Shown here one piece after another: positions 16,916 through 25,667 of a stretch of 39,385 nt of DNA. The stretch is from Polaromonas sp. CG_9.7 (GTDB lineage Bacteria; Pseudomonadota; Gammaproteobacteria; Burkholderiales; Burkholderiaceae_C), in NCBI RefSeq assembly GCF_015752205.1, contig NZ_JADOVG010000026.1:1-39385 (forward strand), read 5' to 3'. A program made the translations under genes and the position numbers. Under the pieces are notes generated by a model, which did not search any database, was not told the DNA's origin, and saw only the letters and a list, made by a program, of their open reading frames with translations. Position 1 is the stretch's first letter. Every line of letters starts with the position of its first letter.

Positions 16916-16993
16916 GGCTTAGGGCTATACGCAGCGCCCCTGGCGGTGGATTCAGACCAGCACCGACCGTGGGCGCCGTGGACCCTCGCCGCG

Positions 16994-17086
16994 CCAGCAG
17001 GGGCCGTGGAACCGGCTTTGCCGGGCCACAGGGGCAGCGCCCCCTCGGGGTGCAGCGCAGTACGCGAAGCGACAAGCGTGGGGGCC
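16994..17086 (-). repeat. GC-rich 3' element after pyk
   Basis: This copy starts at the pyk stop codon. It matches the tandem units at 20073-20320 after azlD: the block CCAGCAGGGGCCG, then GAACCGGCTTTGCCGGGC with a CCGGC/GCCGG hairpin, then AGGGGCAGCG, a CCCCTCGGGG hairpin and a closing GCGTGGGGGCC. Elements of this type commonly follow genes in Comamonadaceae, as far as I know. Confidence 0.7.
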
Positions 17087-18519
17087 TACGCCACCCGGCA
17101 GACCTTGAGCATGTTGGTGCCGCCCGGCGCGCCCATCGGCTCGCCGCAGGTGATGGCGTACACATCGCCACTCTGCACGATGTCCAGGCGCAGCAGGTGG
17201 CCTTCCGCCTGCTGCAGCGCGGTGTCGCGGTCGGCGCTGCTGTCCATCAGGATGGACCGCACGTTGCGGTAAAGCGCCATCTTGCGCTGGGTCTCCAGAC
17301 GGGGGGTCAGCGCGTAGATCGGCACCCGGATGTCATGGCGGCTCATCCACAGCGCGGTCGAGCCGCTGTCGGTCATGGCCACAATCGCCTTGGCGCCCAG
17401 GTGGTGGGCGGTGAACAGCGCACCCATGGCAATCGACTGGTCGATACGCGCAAAGGTCTTGCCCGAAAAGTCGGCGCTCAGCTCCTTGTATTCGGCCTTC
17501 TCGGCTTCTTCGCAGATCTTCGCCATTTCCTCGACGGTTTCCAGCGGGAAGCGGCCAGCGGCGGTTTCGGCGCTGAGCATCACCGCATCGGTGCCGTCAA
17601 GCACCGCATTGGCCACGTCGCTGACCTCGGCGCGCGTGGGCACCGGATTCAGGATCATGCTTTCCATCATCTGCGTGGCGGTGATCACGACCTTGTCGGC
17701 TGCGCGCGCCATCTTGATCATGCGTTTTTGCAGCGCCGGCACGGCGGCGTTGCCGACTTCGACCGCCAGGTCACCGCGCGCGACCATGATGCCGTCGCTG
17801 ACCTTGAGGATTTCATCAAGCTTCGGAATCGCCTCGGCGCGCTCGATCTTGGCGATCAGGCCAGGCTTGTGCTTGTACGGTGCAGCGGCCACGTTGCACA
17901 GCTGGCGCGCCATTTCCATGTCGGTGGCGTTTTTCGGAAAGCTCACGGCCACGTAGTCGGCCTGGAAACTCATCGCCGTCTTGATGTCTTCCATGTCCTT
18001 GGCTGTCAGCGCGGGCGCGGTCAGCCCGCCACCCTGCTTGTTGATGCCCTTGTTGTTCGACAACTCGCCGCCGAGCTTGACGGTGGTGTGGACTTCCTCG
18101 CCGCGCACCGCATTGACGGTCAGCACGATCAGGCCGTCGTTGAGCAGCAGCACGTCGCCGGCCTTCACGTCGCGCGGCAATTCCTTGTAGTCCAGGCCAA
18201 CGCCTTTGAGGTCGCCCGGCTCGACACGCGACGCATCAAGGATGAATTTCTCGCCCGACACCAGCATGACCTTGCCGTCGGCGAACTTGCCAACGCGGAT
18301 TTTCGGGCCTTGCAGGTCGGCCATGATGGCGACTTCGCGGCCGGTGCGCTGGGCGACTTCGCGCACCAGAGCGGCCAGGTTGATGTGGTCCTGTGCCTTG
18401 CCGTGGCTGAAGTTCAGCCGTACCACATTGACCCCGGCACATATCATTTTTTCCAGCAGAACCGGATCACTGGAAGCAGGGCCGAGAGTGGCAACGATTT
18501 TGGTGGCGCGACGCGTCAT
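17086..18519 (-). CDS. pyk: Pyruvate kinase
   Basis: The 477-residue product is a complete pyruvate kinase. It shows the N-terminal RRATKIVATLGPASS and NVVRLNFSHG, the active-site KIERAEAI and the MVARGDLAVEVG metal-binding region, ATQMMESMI, and the C-terminal allosteric domain (about 345-477). It converts phosphoenolpyruvate and ADP to pyruvate and ATP in the cytoplasm. It lies downstream of pgk on the same strand with a 213-bp gap holding a 48-nt repeat and an 11-bp direct repeat, so a separate promoter is possible. A GC-rich repeat begins at its stop codon. Confidence 0.96.
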   Translation of the reverse strand: MTRRATKIVATLGPASSDPVLLEKMICAGVNVVRLNFSHGKAQDHINLAALVREVAQRTGREVAIMADLQGPKIRVGKFADGKVMLVSGEKFILDASRVEPGDLKGVGLDYKELPRDVKAGDVLLLNDGLIVLTVNAVRGEEVHTTVKLGGELSNNKGINKQGGGLTAPALTAKDMEDIKTAMSFQADYVAVSFPKNATDMEMARQLCNVAAAPYKHKPGLIAKIERAEAIPKLDEILKVSDGIMVARGDLAVEVGNAAVPALQKRMIKMARAADKVVITATQMMESMILNPVPTRAEVSDVANAVLDGTDAVMLSAETAAGRFPLETVEEMAKICEEAEKAEYKELSADFSGKTFARIDQSIAMGALFTAHHLGAKAIVAMTDSGSTALWMSRHDIRVPIYALTPRLETQRKMALYRNVRSILMDSSADRDTALQQAEGHLLRLDIVQSGDVYAITCGEPMGAPGGTNMLKVCRVA

Positions 18520-18564
18520 AAGGGATGTCTCCTTGTAATTTAGTTTCCGATTCTCACACGAAAT

Positions 18565-18586
18565 CGGTTACCAAACGGGTACCAAA
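18565..18586. promoter_or_regulatory. 11-bp direct repeat upstream of pyk
   Basis: CGGTTACCAAA and CGGGTACCAAA are adjacent direct repeats (10 of 11 matching), 46 bp above the pyk start. The spacing of one helical turn suggests a protein-binding site; the regulator is unknown. Confidence 0.35.
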
Positions 18587-18673
18587 AAACCCGCAATCCA
18601 GGGCTGTGCGCAGGCTGCAGCGCCAACCCCACGCCCGGCACGCCAGAAATGTGGCTTGAACTCCTGCTTTCAA

Positions 18674-18721
18674 GCAAAAAATGCCGTTTGCGCATACTGG
18701 GCAAGCGCCAGCAGCTATCAA
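18674..18721 (-). repeat. 48-nt interspersed repeat, intergenic copy
   Basis: This is the only one of the five copies outside a gene, lying between pgk and pyk 12 bp from the pgk stop. On the minus strand it reads TTGATAGCTGCTGGCGCTTG and continues with the AGTATGCGC and GGCATTTTT blocks shared with the other copies. Confidence 0.7.
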
Positions 18722-18732
18722 AAACAGAGTCT

Positions 18733-19932
18733 TCAGTGCGCGTCGCCGGCCCGCTTCTGCAAAATCTCGAAAGCCGGTAGCGTCTTGCCTTCGAGCACTT
18801 CGAGGAAAGCGCCGCCGCCGGTCGAGATATAGCCCACGTCTTTTTCGATGCCGTACTTGGCAATGGCCGCGAGCGTGTCGCCGCCACCGGCAATGCTGAA
18901 GGCGCTGGACTCGGCAATCGCCCGGGCAATGCCTTCGGTGCCCTTGGAAAAGGCCTCGAATTCAAACACGCCGACCGGGCCGTTCCAGACAATCGTGCCA
19001 GCGCGCTTGAGCTGCGCAGCCAGCCGGGCGGTGGTCTCGGGGCCAATGTCCAGGATCAGGTCGTCGTCCTCCACTTCGCTTGCCTGCTTGATGGTGGCGA
19101 CAGCATCGGCGGCAAAGGTCTTGGCGCAAACCACGTCGGTCGGAATCGGCACCTCGGCGCCGCGCGCCTTCATCGCCTCGATCACGGCGCGGGCCTCGGC
19201 CAGCAGGTCGGGTTCGGCCAGGCTTTTGCCGATGTTCAGGCCCTGCGCCAGCATGAAGGTGTTGGCAATGCCGCCGCCGACGATCAACTGGTCGACGTTC
19301 TCGGCCAGCGCCTTGAGGATGGTCAGCTTGGTCGAGACCTTGCTGCCGGCGACGATGGCAACCAGCGGCCGCTTCGGATGGGCGAAAGCTGCCGTGATGG
19401 CGTCCATCTCGGCGGCCAGCAACGGACCGGCGCAGGCGATGGGCGCGTATTGCGCGATGCCGTAAGTCGAGGCTTCGGCGCGGTGCGCGGTGCCAAAGGC
19501 GTCATGCACGAAGATGTCGCACAGCGCGGCCATCTTGCGCGCCAGCGCTTCGTCGTTTTTCTTCTCGCCCGGGTTCAGCCGGCAGTTTTCCAGCATCACC
19601 AGCTGGCCGGGTTTCGCGTCCACGCCATCGACCCAGTTCGACACCACGGGAATCTCGCGCTGCATCAACTCACCCAGGCGCTGCGCAACCGGCGCCAGCG
19701 AATCCGCCGGCTTGAATTCGCCTTCCGTGGGGCGGCCCAGGTGGGAGGTGACCAGCACCGCCGCGCCGGCATCCAGCGCCATCTGCAGGCACGGCCTTGA
19801 TGCGCGGATGCGCGTGTCCTCGGTGATGGCGCCACTGGCATCCTGCGGCACATTCAAATCAGCGCGGATGAACACACGCTTGCCCGCCACCTGGCCGCTG
19901 GCGCACAAATCGGAAAAACGGATGAAATTCAT
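18733..19932 (-). CDS. pgk: Phosphoglycerate kinase
   Basis: Starting at MNFIRFSDL (ATG at 19932) gives 399 aa, the expected length. Seen are [22 protein letters not shown] and [11 protein letters not shown], and the C-terminal nucleotide motif [15 protein letters not shown] followed by [12 protein letters not shown]. It transfers phosphate between 1,3-bisphosphoglycerate and ADP in glycolysis or the reverse direction. The open frame extends upstream through a terminator hairpin and is not used. It heads the pgk-pyk pair on the minus strand. Confidence 0.96.
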   Translation of the reverse strand: MNFIRFSDLCASGQVAGKRVFIRADLNVPQDASGAITEDTRIRASRPCLQMALDAGAAVLVTSHLGRPTEGEFKPADSLAPVAQRLGELMQREIPVVSNWVDGVDAKPGQLVMLENCRLNPGEKKNDEALARKMAALCDIFVHDAFGTAHRAEASTYGIAQYAPIACAGPLLAAEMDAITAAFAHPKRPLVAIVAGSKVSTKLTILKALAENVDQLIVGGGIANTFMLAQGLNIGKSLAEPDLLAEARAVIEAMKARGAEVPIPTDVVCAKTFAADAVATIKQASEVEDDDLILDIGPETTARLAAQLKRAGTIVWNGPVGVFEFEAFSKGTEGIARAIAESSAFSIAGGGDTLAAIAKYGIEKDVGYISTGGGAFLEVLEGKTLPAFEILQKRAGDAH

Positions 19933-19959
19933 GGCGACTCGCAAAGTACGAAAGGTTCG

Positions 19960-19979
19960 AAAAAACCGCCTGCAGGCGG
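19960..19979 (-). terminator. Intrinsic terminator upstream of pgk
   Basis: CCGCCTGCAGGCGG is a perfect 14-bp palindrome that can fold as a 5-bp stem with a TGCA loop, followed on the minus strand by six Ts. It lies 28 bp above the pgk start and should end transcripts coming from def-fmt-azlCD. Confidence 0.75.
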
Positions 19980-20072
19980 CTGGCTGGAAGAATTGTAGGG
20001 GGCCGGCCCCCCCAGTGAGCGACAGCAAAGGCCCTCTATCCAACTCAGCAGGAACCGAGCTACCTGCTTCAC

Positions 20073-20320
20073 TGCGCCGCAGGCCCAGCGGCCCCTGGAG
20101 GGCAGCGACCCGCGCAGCGGTGGAGCGTGGAGGCCAGATTCACCAGCAGGGGCCGCAGAACCGGCTTTGCCGGGCTGCAGGGGCAGCGACCCGCGCAGCG
20201 GCGGAGCGTAGGAGCCATATTCACCAGCAGGGGCCGCAGAACCGGCTTTGCCGGGCTGCAGGCGCAGCGGCCCCCTCGGGGGGCAGCGACCCGCGCAGCG
20301 GCGGAGCGTGGGGGCCAGAT
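20073..20320 (-). repeat. Tandem GC-rich 3' elements after azlD
   Basis: Three partial or complete units share ATTCACCAGC(A), GGGGCCGCAGAACCGGCTTT, GCCGGGCTGCAGG and CAGCGACCCGCGCAGCGG. Unit starts at 20138, 20219 and 20319 give periods of 81 and 100 bp; the third unit carries an extra CCCCCTCGGGGGG hairpin. The array begins at the azlD stop codon. The rest of the 19933-20320 gap holds only the terminator and low-complexity sequence. Confidence 0.75.
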
Positions 20321-20656
20321 TCACCAGCCAAAGCCAAGGTGCAGCAGCAAATACACCACCATGCCGCTGACGATGGTGCCCAGCACGCCCCGGCGCCAGA
20401 AAAACCAGGCCACGCCGGCCGCCGTGCCAAACAGCCGGGCATCCTGCCAGGTCGTGATGAGCTGGCCCTGCGTCATGACGATCTCGGGGACGATCACCGA
20501 CGCCAGCGCGGCAATTGGCGCATAGTCCAGACCGCGACGGGCCAGGTCCGGCAAGGTCCAGGGCTTGTCCGACAAGAAGAAAAAGCAGCGCGTGAGCACG
20601 GTCACCCCTGCCATGCCGACAATGGTGGCGAGGGTCCAGAAATCGGTATCGTTCAT
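20321..20656 (-). CDS. azlD: AzlD family branched-chain amino acid exporter subunit
   Basis: The ATG at 20656 gives 111 aa with three or four membrane segments, the normal size for AzlD. It begins MNDTDFWTLATIVGMAGVTV and shows the conserved basic loop LTRCFFFLSDKPWTLPD and the YAPIAALASVIVPE segment. AzlD works with AzlC to export branched-chain amino acids or analogues such as 4-azaleucine. Its start overlaps the azlC stop by 4 nt, so synthesis is coupled. Its C-terminus ends where the GC-rich repeat array begins. Confidence 0.88.
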   Translation of the reverse strand: MNDTDFWTLATIVGMAGVTVLTRCFFFLSDKPWTLPDLARRGLDYAPIAALASVIVPEIVMTQGQLITTWQDARLFGTAAGVAWFFWRRGVLGTIVSGMVVYLLLHLGFGW

Positions 20657-21411
20657 GGCTTGTCCTGAGGAACGGCAGCGGGCATACGAGCAGCCATGCC
20701 CAGGCCGGCGCGCTCCAGCATCAGGCAAATGACCACCGCCGCCGCAATGGCCACCAGGATGTTCAGCTTGAGCGGCAGCGCAAACGCCGCCACGGCCGCC
20801 ACGCCCGCCACCAGCGCCGCGATGATGCGCAGCCGGGTCGTCACCAGCGAAAAAGAGATCCCGAGCAGCGCTAGAATGCCGGCAAAACCCAACCCCCAGG
20901 CGCTCGGTATGAAATTGGCCAGCGCAATGCCGACCAGGCTGCTGCCAACCCAGTTGCCCCAGCACAGCCCGCAATTGCCCGCCAGGTAAGCTTGCTGCGC
21001 CAGGCGCTGGCCGGGCTCGTCGCTGGGAATGGGAAAGCGGCGCACGAACAGCACATAGCTCAGATCGGTCGTCAAAAAACCGGTCAGCATGCGCTGCCAG
21101 CGGGGCAGGTGCATCAAATAAGCCCGCAGGTGCGCGCTGAACACCACAAAGCGCAGGTTGACGCAAAAGGCCGTGGCCAAAATCACCCAGGCCGGCGCAC
21201 CCGCGACGAGCAGCGGAATCGCGGCCAGTTGCGCGCTGCCAGCGTACACCAGCACCGTCATCAGGATCGCCTCAAAAATGCTCATGCCCGACTTGACCAT
21301 GGCCACGCCGGTCATCATTCCCCAGGCGGCAAAACCCGGCGCCACGGCGAACATGTCGTGTGCGCCCTGGCGGAATTCAGCGTGACGGTAGTAGGCAGCG
21401 CGCAGGAACAC
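20653..21411 (-). CDS. azlC: AzlC family branched-chain amino acid exporter subunit
   Basis: A GTG at 21411 gives 252 aa, starting with the AFRxGA-type sequence (HAEFRQGAHDMFAVAPGFAAWG) typical of AzlC N-termini. Several membrane segments and the CVNLRFVVFSAHLRAYL motif are visible. It is the large subunit of an AzlCD exporter in the inner membrane. The gene begins 6 bp after the fmt stop, so it is probably cotranscribed with def-fmt, an unusual pairing of translation and transport genes but found in this order in related bacteria, as far as I can judge. Confidence 0.88.
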   Translation of the reverse strand: MFLRAAYYRHAEFRQGAHDMFAVAPGFAAWGMMTGVAMVKSGMSIFEAILMTVLVYAGSAQLAAIPLLVAGAPAWVILATAFCVNLRFVVFSAHLRAYLMHLPRWQRMLTGFLTTDLSYVLFVRRFPIPSDEPGQRLAQQAYLAGNCGLCWGNWVGSSLVGIALANFIPSAWGLGFAGILALLGISFSLVTTRLRIIAALVAGVAAVAAFALPLKLNILVAIAAAVVICLMLERAGLGMAARMPAAVPQDKP

Positions 21412-21417
21412 CGATGG

Positions 21418-22380
21418 TCACTTTCCGAACAGCATGCCGGGCGCCAGCGCAAAGCCGCGCAAAAAATCGGCACTCCCCAGTCGCTTGCCGCCAGCGCGCT
21501 GCAACTCGGTGAGCACCAGCACGCCGTCACGGCAAACCACCCGCACACCCTCGGCATTTGCAGACAAAATCTGGCCTTCACGCATATCCGGAGGGCGTGA
21601 GCAGCTATCAATTTCGCATTTCCACAGTTTCAAGGTATCTGGCCCCAGCTGCGTGCTGGCACCGGGGAAAGGCGTCATGGCGCGAATGTGCCGGTCCACC
21701 ACGGCCACCGGCTGCGTCCAGTCGACCGCCGCTTCGGCTTTTTCAATTTTGTGGGCATAGCTCACGCCTTCGGTGGGTTGCTGCACCGGATGCAGCTGGC
21801 CGTTTCCCGCCAAATTAAGCGTTTGCACGACCAGTTGCCCGCCCAGCGCGGCCAGCCGGTCATGCAGCGAGCCGGTGGTGTCTGTGGCTTGAATGGCAAG
21901 CTTTGCCACCCCCAGCATGTCGCCGGTGTCGAGCCCCGCGTCCATCTGCATCAGGGTGATGCCGGTTTCCCTGTCACCGGCCTGGATCGCGCGGTGGATG
22001 GGCGCCGCGCCGCGCCAGCGCGGCAGCAAGGAAGCATGAATGTTGAAACAACCCAGCCGGGGCAAATCGAGCACCCACTGCGGCAGGATCAATCCGTAGG
22101 CGGCGACCACCATGGCATCGGCTTGCGCCGCGTGCATCGCGTCGCGCGCGGCAATGGCGTCTTCAGGGTATTTGCCGTCCAGCCGGAGACTTCTGGGCTG
22201 GACAACGGGAATCTGATGGCTTTGGGCCCACAGCTTGACGGCGGAAGCCTGCAGCTTCAGCCCGCGGCCGGCAGGTCGGTCGGGCTGGGAGAGCACCAAT
22301 GGGATTTCAAAACCGGCGCTGTGCAATTGCGCAAGCGCCACTCGGGCAAAGTCAGGGGTACCGGCAAAAATAACGCGCAT
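21418..22380 (-). CDS. fmt: Methionyl-tRNA formyltransferase
   Basis: The 320-residue product has the N-terminal formyltransferase domain with FAGTPDFA at the start, the catalytic N113, H115 and D151 ([18 protein letters not shown] and AGLDTGD), and the C-terminal tRNA-binding domain (about 210-320). It formylates initiator Met-tRNA, which the neighbouring def product later reverses on proteins. A 48-nt repeat (21564-21611) is translated in the C-terminal domain linker (residues [15 protein letters not shown]), leaving the frame intact. It lies 67 bp downstream of def. Confidence 0.95.
   Translation of the reverse strand: MRVIFAGTPDFARVALAQLHSAGFEIPLVLSQPDRPAGRGLKLQASAVKLWAQSHQIPVVQPRSLRLDGKYPEDAIAARDAMHAAQADAMVVAAYGLILPQWVLDLPRLGCFNIHASLLPRWRGAAPIHRAIQAGDRETGITLMQMDAGLDTGDMLGVAKLAIQATDTTGSLHDRLAALGGQLVVQTLNLAGNGQLHPVQQPTEGVSYAHKIEKAEAAVDWTQPVAVVDRHIRAMTPFPGASTQLGPDTLKLWKCEIDSCSRPPDMREGQILSANAEGVRVVCRDGVLVLTELQRAGGKRLGSADFLRGFALAPGMLFGK
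21564..21611 (-). repeat. 48-nt interspersed repeat, copy inside fmt
   Basis: This is a sense-orientation copy. On the minus strand it starts TTGATAGCTGCTCACGCC and keeps the ATATGCG and AGGCC..ATTTTG blocks of the family. It encodes a linker in the C-terminal domain where homologous proteins vary. Confidence 0.65.
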
Positions 22381-22447
22381 GGGGCGTGATTCTAAAGAGT
22401 CGACGGCGTCTCAAGCATGTCGAAGCGGCAACCCCCTCCTCGCCAAG

Positions 22448-22969
22448 TCAGCGCACCGCGTCGCGTTCCTCGTCTTTTTTCTGTTTGACCAGCTTGGTCT
22501 TGATGCGGTTGCGCTTGAGGGGCGACAGGTATTCGACAAATACCTTGCCCATCAGGTGGTCCATTTCATGCTGGATGCAGACCGCCAGCATGCCATCGGC
22601 CTCATGCACCTGGCGCTGGCCATCCAGGTCCAGTGCCTCGACCTTCACCGCCAGCGAACGTTCGACGCCGTCGTAGATGCCGGGCACCGACAGGCAGCCT
22701 TCGTCGCCGATGCGCGTTTCCGGGCTGGCCCAGACGATTTCGGGGTTGATCAGCACCAGCGGCTGGTCGCGGGTTTCGCTCACGTCGATGACCAGCAGCC
22801 GTTCATGCACATCGACCTGCGTGGCAGCCAGGCCGATGCCCTCGGCGTCGTACATGGTCTGGAACATGGCGTCAGCCAGCTGGCGCACACGGGCGTCGAT
22901 GGCGACCACCGGCTTGGCCACGGTATGCAGGCGCGGATCGGGATAACGAAGAATGGTGAGTTGGGTCAT
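22448..22969 (-). CDS. def: Peptide deformylase
   Basis: The 173-residue product has all three deformylase motifs: GIGLAATQ (44-51), EGCLSVPG with C92, and [10 protein letters not shown] with H134, E135 and H138, which bind the metal and catalyse removal of the N-formyl group from new proteins. It has a Lys/Glu-rich C-terminal tail. It is first of the def-fmt-azlC-azlD run and divergent from the LysM gene across 206 bp that hold an inverted repeat. Confidence 0.95.
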   Translation of the reverse strand: MTQLTILRYPDPRLHTVAKPVVAIDARVRQLADAMFQTMYDAEGIGLAATQVDVHERLLVIDVSETRDQPLVLINPEIVWASPETRIGDEGCLSVPGIYDGVERSLAVKVEALDLDGQRQVHEADGMLAVCIQHEMDHLMGKVFVEYLSPLKRNRIKTKLVKQKKDEERDAVR

Positions 22970-23104
22970 GGCAGGAATGGGGAGAAGTCGCTATTTTCGC
23001 CACTTTTCCTATTTTTCCTATTTTTCAAAGGGTGCAATCGTCTCAGAATCGTCTAATCATTGCTTAATCAAGGGCTTGGGTACAGAATCGCTGGAAAATT
23101 ATGC

Positions 23105-23140
23105 AGATACAAGCATTGCAATATGCGTAAAATTGTATCT
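23105..23140. promoter_or_regulatory. Inverted repeat in the def/lysM divergent promoter region
   Basis: AGATACAA (23105-23112) and TTGTATCT (23133-23140) are perfect inverted arms with 20 nt between, which enclose the palindrome ATTGCAAT (23115-23122). The segment is far more AT-rich than its surroundings and ends 35 bp before the LysM gene start, so it probably belongs to its promoter. Confidence 0.4.
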
Positions 23141-23175
23141 AAAAGTATAAATATCCCGTCCTAACAAGCTTCAAG

Positions 23176-24399
23176 ATGCATACAACTTTTGGTCGTTTCC
23201 GCCCTATTTCAGGGGTCGCTGCTGTCCTGCTGTGCCTGTCGGCCAGTCTGCAGGCCCAGAACTTTCCCATCACGCCATCCCAGCAGGCCACAGCCGCACA
23301 GGTGGCCCGGACCGGCATTCCCCTGACTGACCTGAGGCCGAATGCGCCTGACAGCTACACCATCAAGTCAGGTGACACCTTGTGGGCCATATCGGGCCTT
23401 TTCCTCAAAAGTCCATGGCGCTGGCCCGAACTCTGGGGCATGAACCTGGAAGACATCCGCAATCCGCACCGCATTTATCCAGGCCAGCAGCTGTACCTGG
23501 ACAAGCGCGATGGCCGGGCAACCCTGCGCACCCGTCGGGCGGTCAGTGATGGCGCACCGATGGGTACCGTCCGGGTGTCGCCGCGTACACGTTACGAGTC
23601 GCTGGCCGATGCCTCGATTCCCACGCTGGCGCCCCAAGCCATCGAGCCCTTCCTGGCCGAACCCCTGATTGTCGATGAGCTGAGCTTTTCCCGGGCACCG
23701 CGCATCGTCGCCACCCAGGAAGGCCGGGTATTGCTCAGCCGTGGCGACCGTGCCTACGCGCTGGGAAGTTATGTGGGCGGCGATAGTTCAGGCCAATCGC
23801 TGAGCGACGGCAAGGGCGAGCCGCTGGATTACCGGGTCTTTCGCAACGCCACGCCGCTGAAAGACCCGACGACCCAGGAAATCCTTGGTTATGAAGCGCA
23901 CTATGTTGGCAAGGCTGAATTGATACGCGGCGAATCCAGTGTCCAGAATCCGGACAAGGACGGCAAATTACAGACCGAACGGGTGCCGGCCACCATCGAC
24001 ATCGTGGCCGCCAAGGAAGAAATGCGGGTTGGCGACCGCCTGATTGCCGAACCGCCCCGCGAGTTGCGCAGCTATGTGCCGCGCGCCCCTTCTTCGCCCA
24101 TGGCGGGGCAGATCGTCTCGGTCTATGGCAACGCCGTAGCCTGGGCTTCGGAAAACCAGATCGTGGTGATCAACCGGGGAAGCCTCGACGGTCTGGAGCG
24201 CGGCCATGTGATGGCCGTCCTGAAAGACGGCGAGCGTCTGCCGGACAAAACCGACAGCGCCCGGCCGGACATCAAGCTGCCCAACGAGCGCAGCGGCTTG
24301 CTGATGGTGTTTCGCACCTTCGACCGGCTGTCGTATGCGCTGATCCTGCAGGCGACGGACGGCATCAAGGTCGGCGACCGTTTCACCAACCCCGATTGA
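23176..24399 (+). CDS. Exported LysM-domain peptidoglycan-binding protein
   Basis: The 407-residue product has a signal peptide ending near LQAQ (residue 28) and one LysM domain at about residues 60-110 (YTIKSGDTLWAIS through IYPGQQLYL). A long C-terminal region (about 120-407) with beta-type segments has no named motif I recognise. It should sit in the periplasm on the cell wall. The gene before dprA in many betaproteobacteria is just such a LysM protein. It is 83 bp ahead of dprA and probably in the same unit. The exact function is not known. Confidence 0.88.
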   Translation: MHTTFGRFRPISGVAAVLLCLSASLQAQNFPITPSQQATAAQVARTGIPLTDLRPNAPDSYTIKSGDTLWAISGLFLKSPWRWPELWGMNLEDIRNPHRIYPGQQLYLDKRDGRATLRTRRAVSDGAPMGTVRVSPRTRYESLADASIPTLAPQAIEPFLAEPLIVDELSFSRAPRIVATQEGRVLLSRGDRAYALGSYVGGDSSGQSLSDGKGEPLDYRVFRNATPLKDPTTQEILGYEAHYVGKAELIRGESSVQNPDKDGKLQTERVPATIDIVAAKEEMRVGDRLIAEPPRELRSYVPRAPSSPMAGQIVSVYGNAVAWASENQIVVINRGSLDGLERGHVMAVLKDGERLPDKTDSARPDIKLPNERSGLLMVFRTFDRLSYALILQATDGIKVGDRFTNPD

Positions 24400-24482
24400 A
24401 CGGCTTGCAACCGGTCCCCGGCGCGCCCATGGCACTTCCCATGCGCGCCAGGGCGCCGGCCTGACAGGCTCTGCGCTGAAAG

Positions 24483-25643
24483 ATGACAACCATGGATCCC
24501 GAAGAACTCAGGGCCTGGCTGCGGCTGGCGCTCACACCTGGCGTGGGCAACACCACGGCGCGCAAATTGCTGGTGGCTTTCGGCTCGGTGCAGGCCATCT
24601 TCGAGCAAAGCAGCGCCACCTTGAAACAACTCGGCTCCGAAAAGCTGGCGAGCATTCTACGCAGCGAACCATCCGGCCTGGCAGCCCAGCAGCAAACCAC
24701 GATCGACTGGCTCACAGCCGGAGACGACCGGTACATCGCAGTGCTGGGCGACCCGGCCTATCCACCGGCCCTGCTCAACATCGAAGACCCGCCTTTTATG
24801 CTTTATATGCTGGGTACGCTTGCCAGTACTGCATCTTCAGCTACTGAAAAAATAGCAAACAGCGTGGCAATCGTCGGCAGCCGAAATCCCACACCGCAGG
24901 GCGAAGGCAATGCCCGGCAGTTTGCCAAAGCGTTTGGCAGCGCCGGCATCTGCGTGGTGTCAGGACTGGCCCTGGGTATTGACGGCGCGGCCCACGATGG
25001 TGCGATGCTTGGTGGCGGCGAGACGATTGCCGTGGTGGGCACCGGGCTGGACCGGGTCTATCCCAAGCGGCATCTGGACCTGGCGCACCGCATTGCCCGG
25101 CAGGGCATGATCATCAGCGAATTCCCGCTCGGAACGCCGCCGCTGACGGCCAATTTTCCCAGACGCAACCGCATCATTTCCGGCCTGAGCCGGGGAACGC
25201 TGGTGGTCGAGGCGGCGCTGCAATCGGGCTCGCTGATCACTGCCCGGCTGGCGGCCGAGCAGGGCAAGGAAGTCTTTGCCATTCCCGGCTCGATCCATTC
25301 GCCGCAGTCGCGCGGCTGCCATGCCCTGATCAAGCAGGGCGCCAAGCTGGTGGAAGTGGCGCAGGATGTGCTCGAAGAATTGCGGTTTCTCCCTGCCGCT
25401 TTCAGTGCATCGCCTGCTGCCCCGCAAGCGCTGTCCGAAGAAGATGAGGCGGATGAAGCCGCTGGTGTCCACCACAATCCGCTGCTGACGGCGCTGGGAT
25501 TCGATGCGGTCAGCCTGGATGCGCTGCAGGCCCGTACCGGACTGGACACTGCCCATTTGCAGGCCGGATTGCTCGAACTTGAACTCGACGGACAGGTCGC
25601 GCGACTGCCGGGTGGACTGTTTCAGCGTATGGCGGTGAGCTGA
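24483..25643 (+). CDS. dprA: DNA-processing protein DprA
   Basis: The 386-residue product has an N-terminal helical region, then the Rossmann-like DprA core (about 120-310) with AIVGSRNPTPQG, VSGLALGIDGAAHDGAM, PRRNRIISGLSRGTLVVEA and SGSLITARLAAEQGKEVFAIPGS. A short winged-helix-like C-terminal domain (about 320-386) follows. DprA binds incoming single-stranded DNA and loads RecA during natural transformation. A 48-nt repeat (24800-24847) adds an Ala/Ser/Thr stretch just before the core, and the frame is intact. smg follows at 24 bp, so they share a transcript. Confidence 0.94.
   Translation: MTTMDPEELRAWLRLALTPGVGNTTARKLLVAFGSVQAIFEQSSATLKQLGSEKLASILRSEPSGLAAQQQTTIDWLTAGDDRYIAVLGDPAYPPALLNIEDPPFMLYMLGTLASTASSATEKIANSVAIVGSRNPTPQGEGNARQFAKAFGSAGICVVSGLALGIDGAAHDGAMLGGGETIAVVGTGLDRVYPKRHLDLAHRIARQGMIISEFPLGTPPLTANFPRRNRIISGLSRGTLVVEAALQSGSLITARLAAEQGKEVFAIPGSIHSPQSRGCHALIKQGAKLVEVAQDVLEELRFLPAAFSASPAAPQALSEEDEADEAAGVHHNPLLTALGFDAVSLDALQARTGLDTAHLQAGLLELELDGQVARLPGGLFQRMAVS
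24800..24847 (-). repeat. 48-nt interspersed repeat, copy inside dprA
   Basis: The copy is antisense to dprA. On the minus strand it reads TCAGTAGCTGAAGATGCAGT and continues with the GGCAAGCG and CAGCATAT blocks. In the protein it adds about a dozen small residues between the SAM-like region and the Rossmann core. Confidence 0.6.
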
Positions 25644-25667
25644 GCTTATCTGCGTTATATTGAATGC

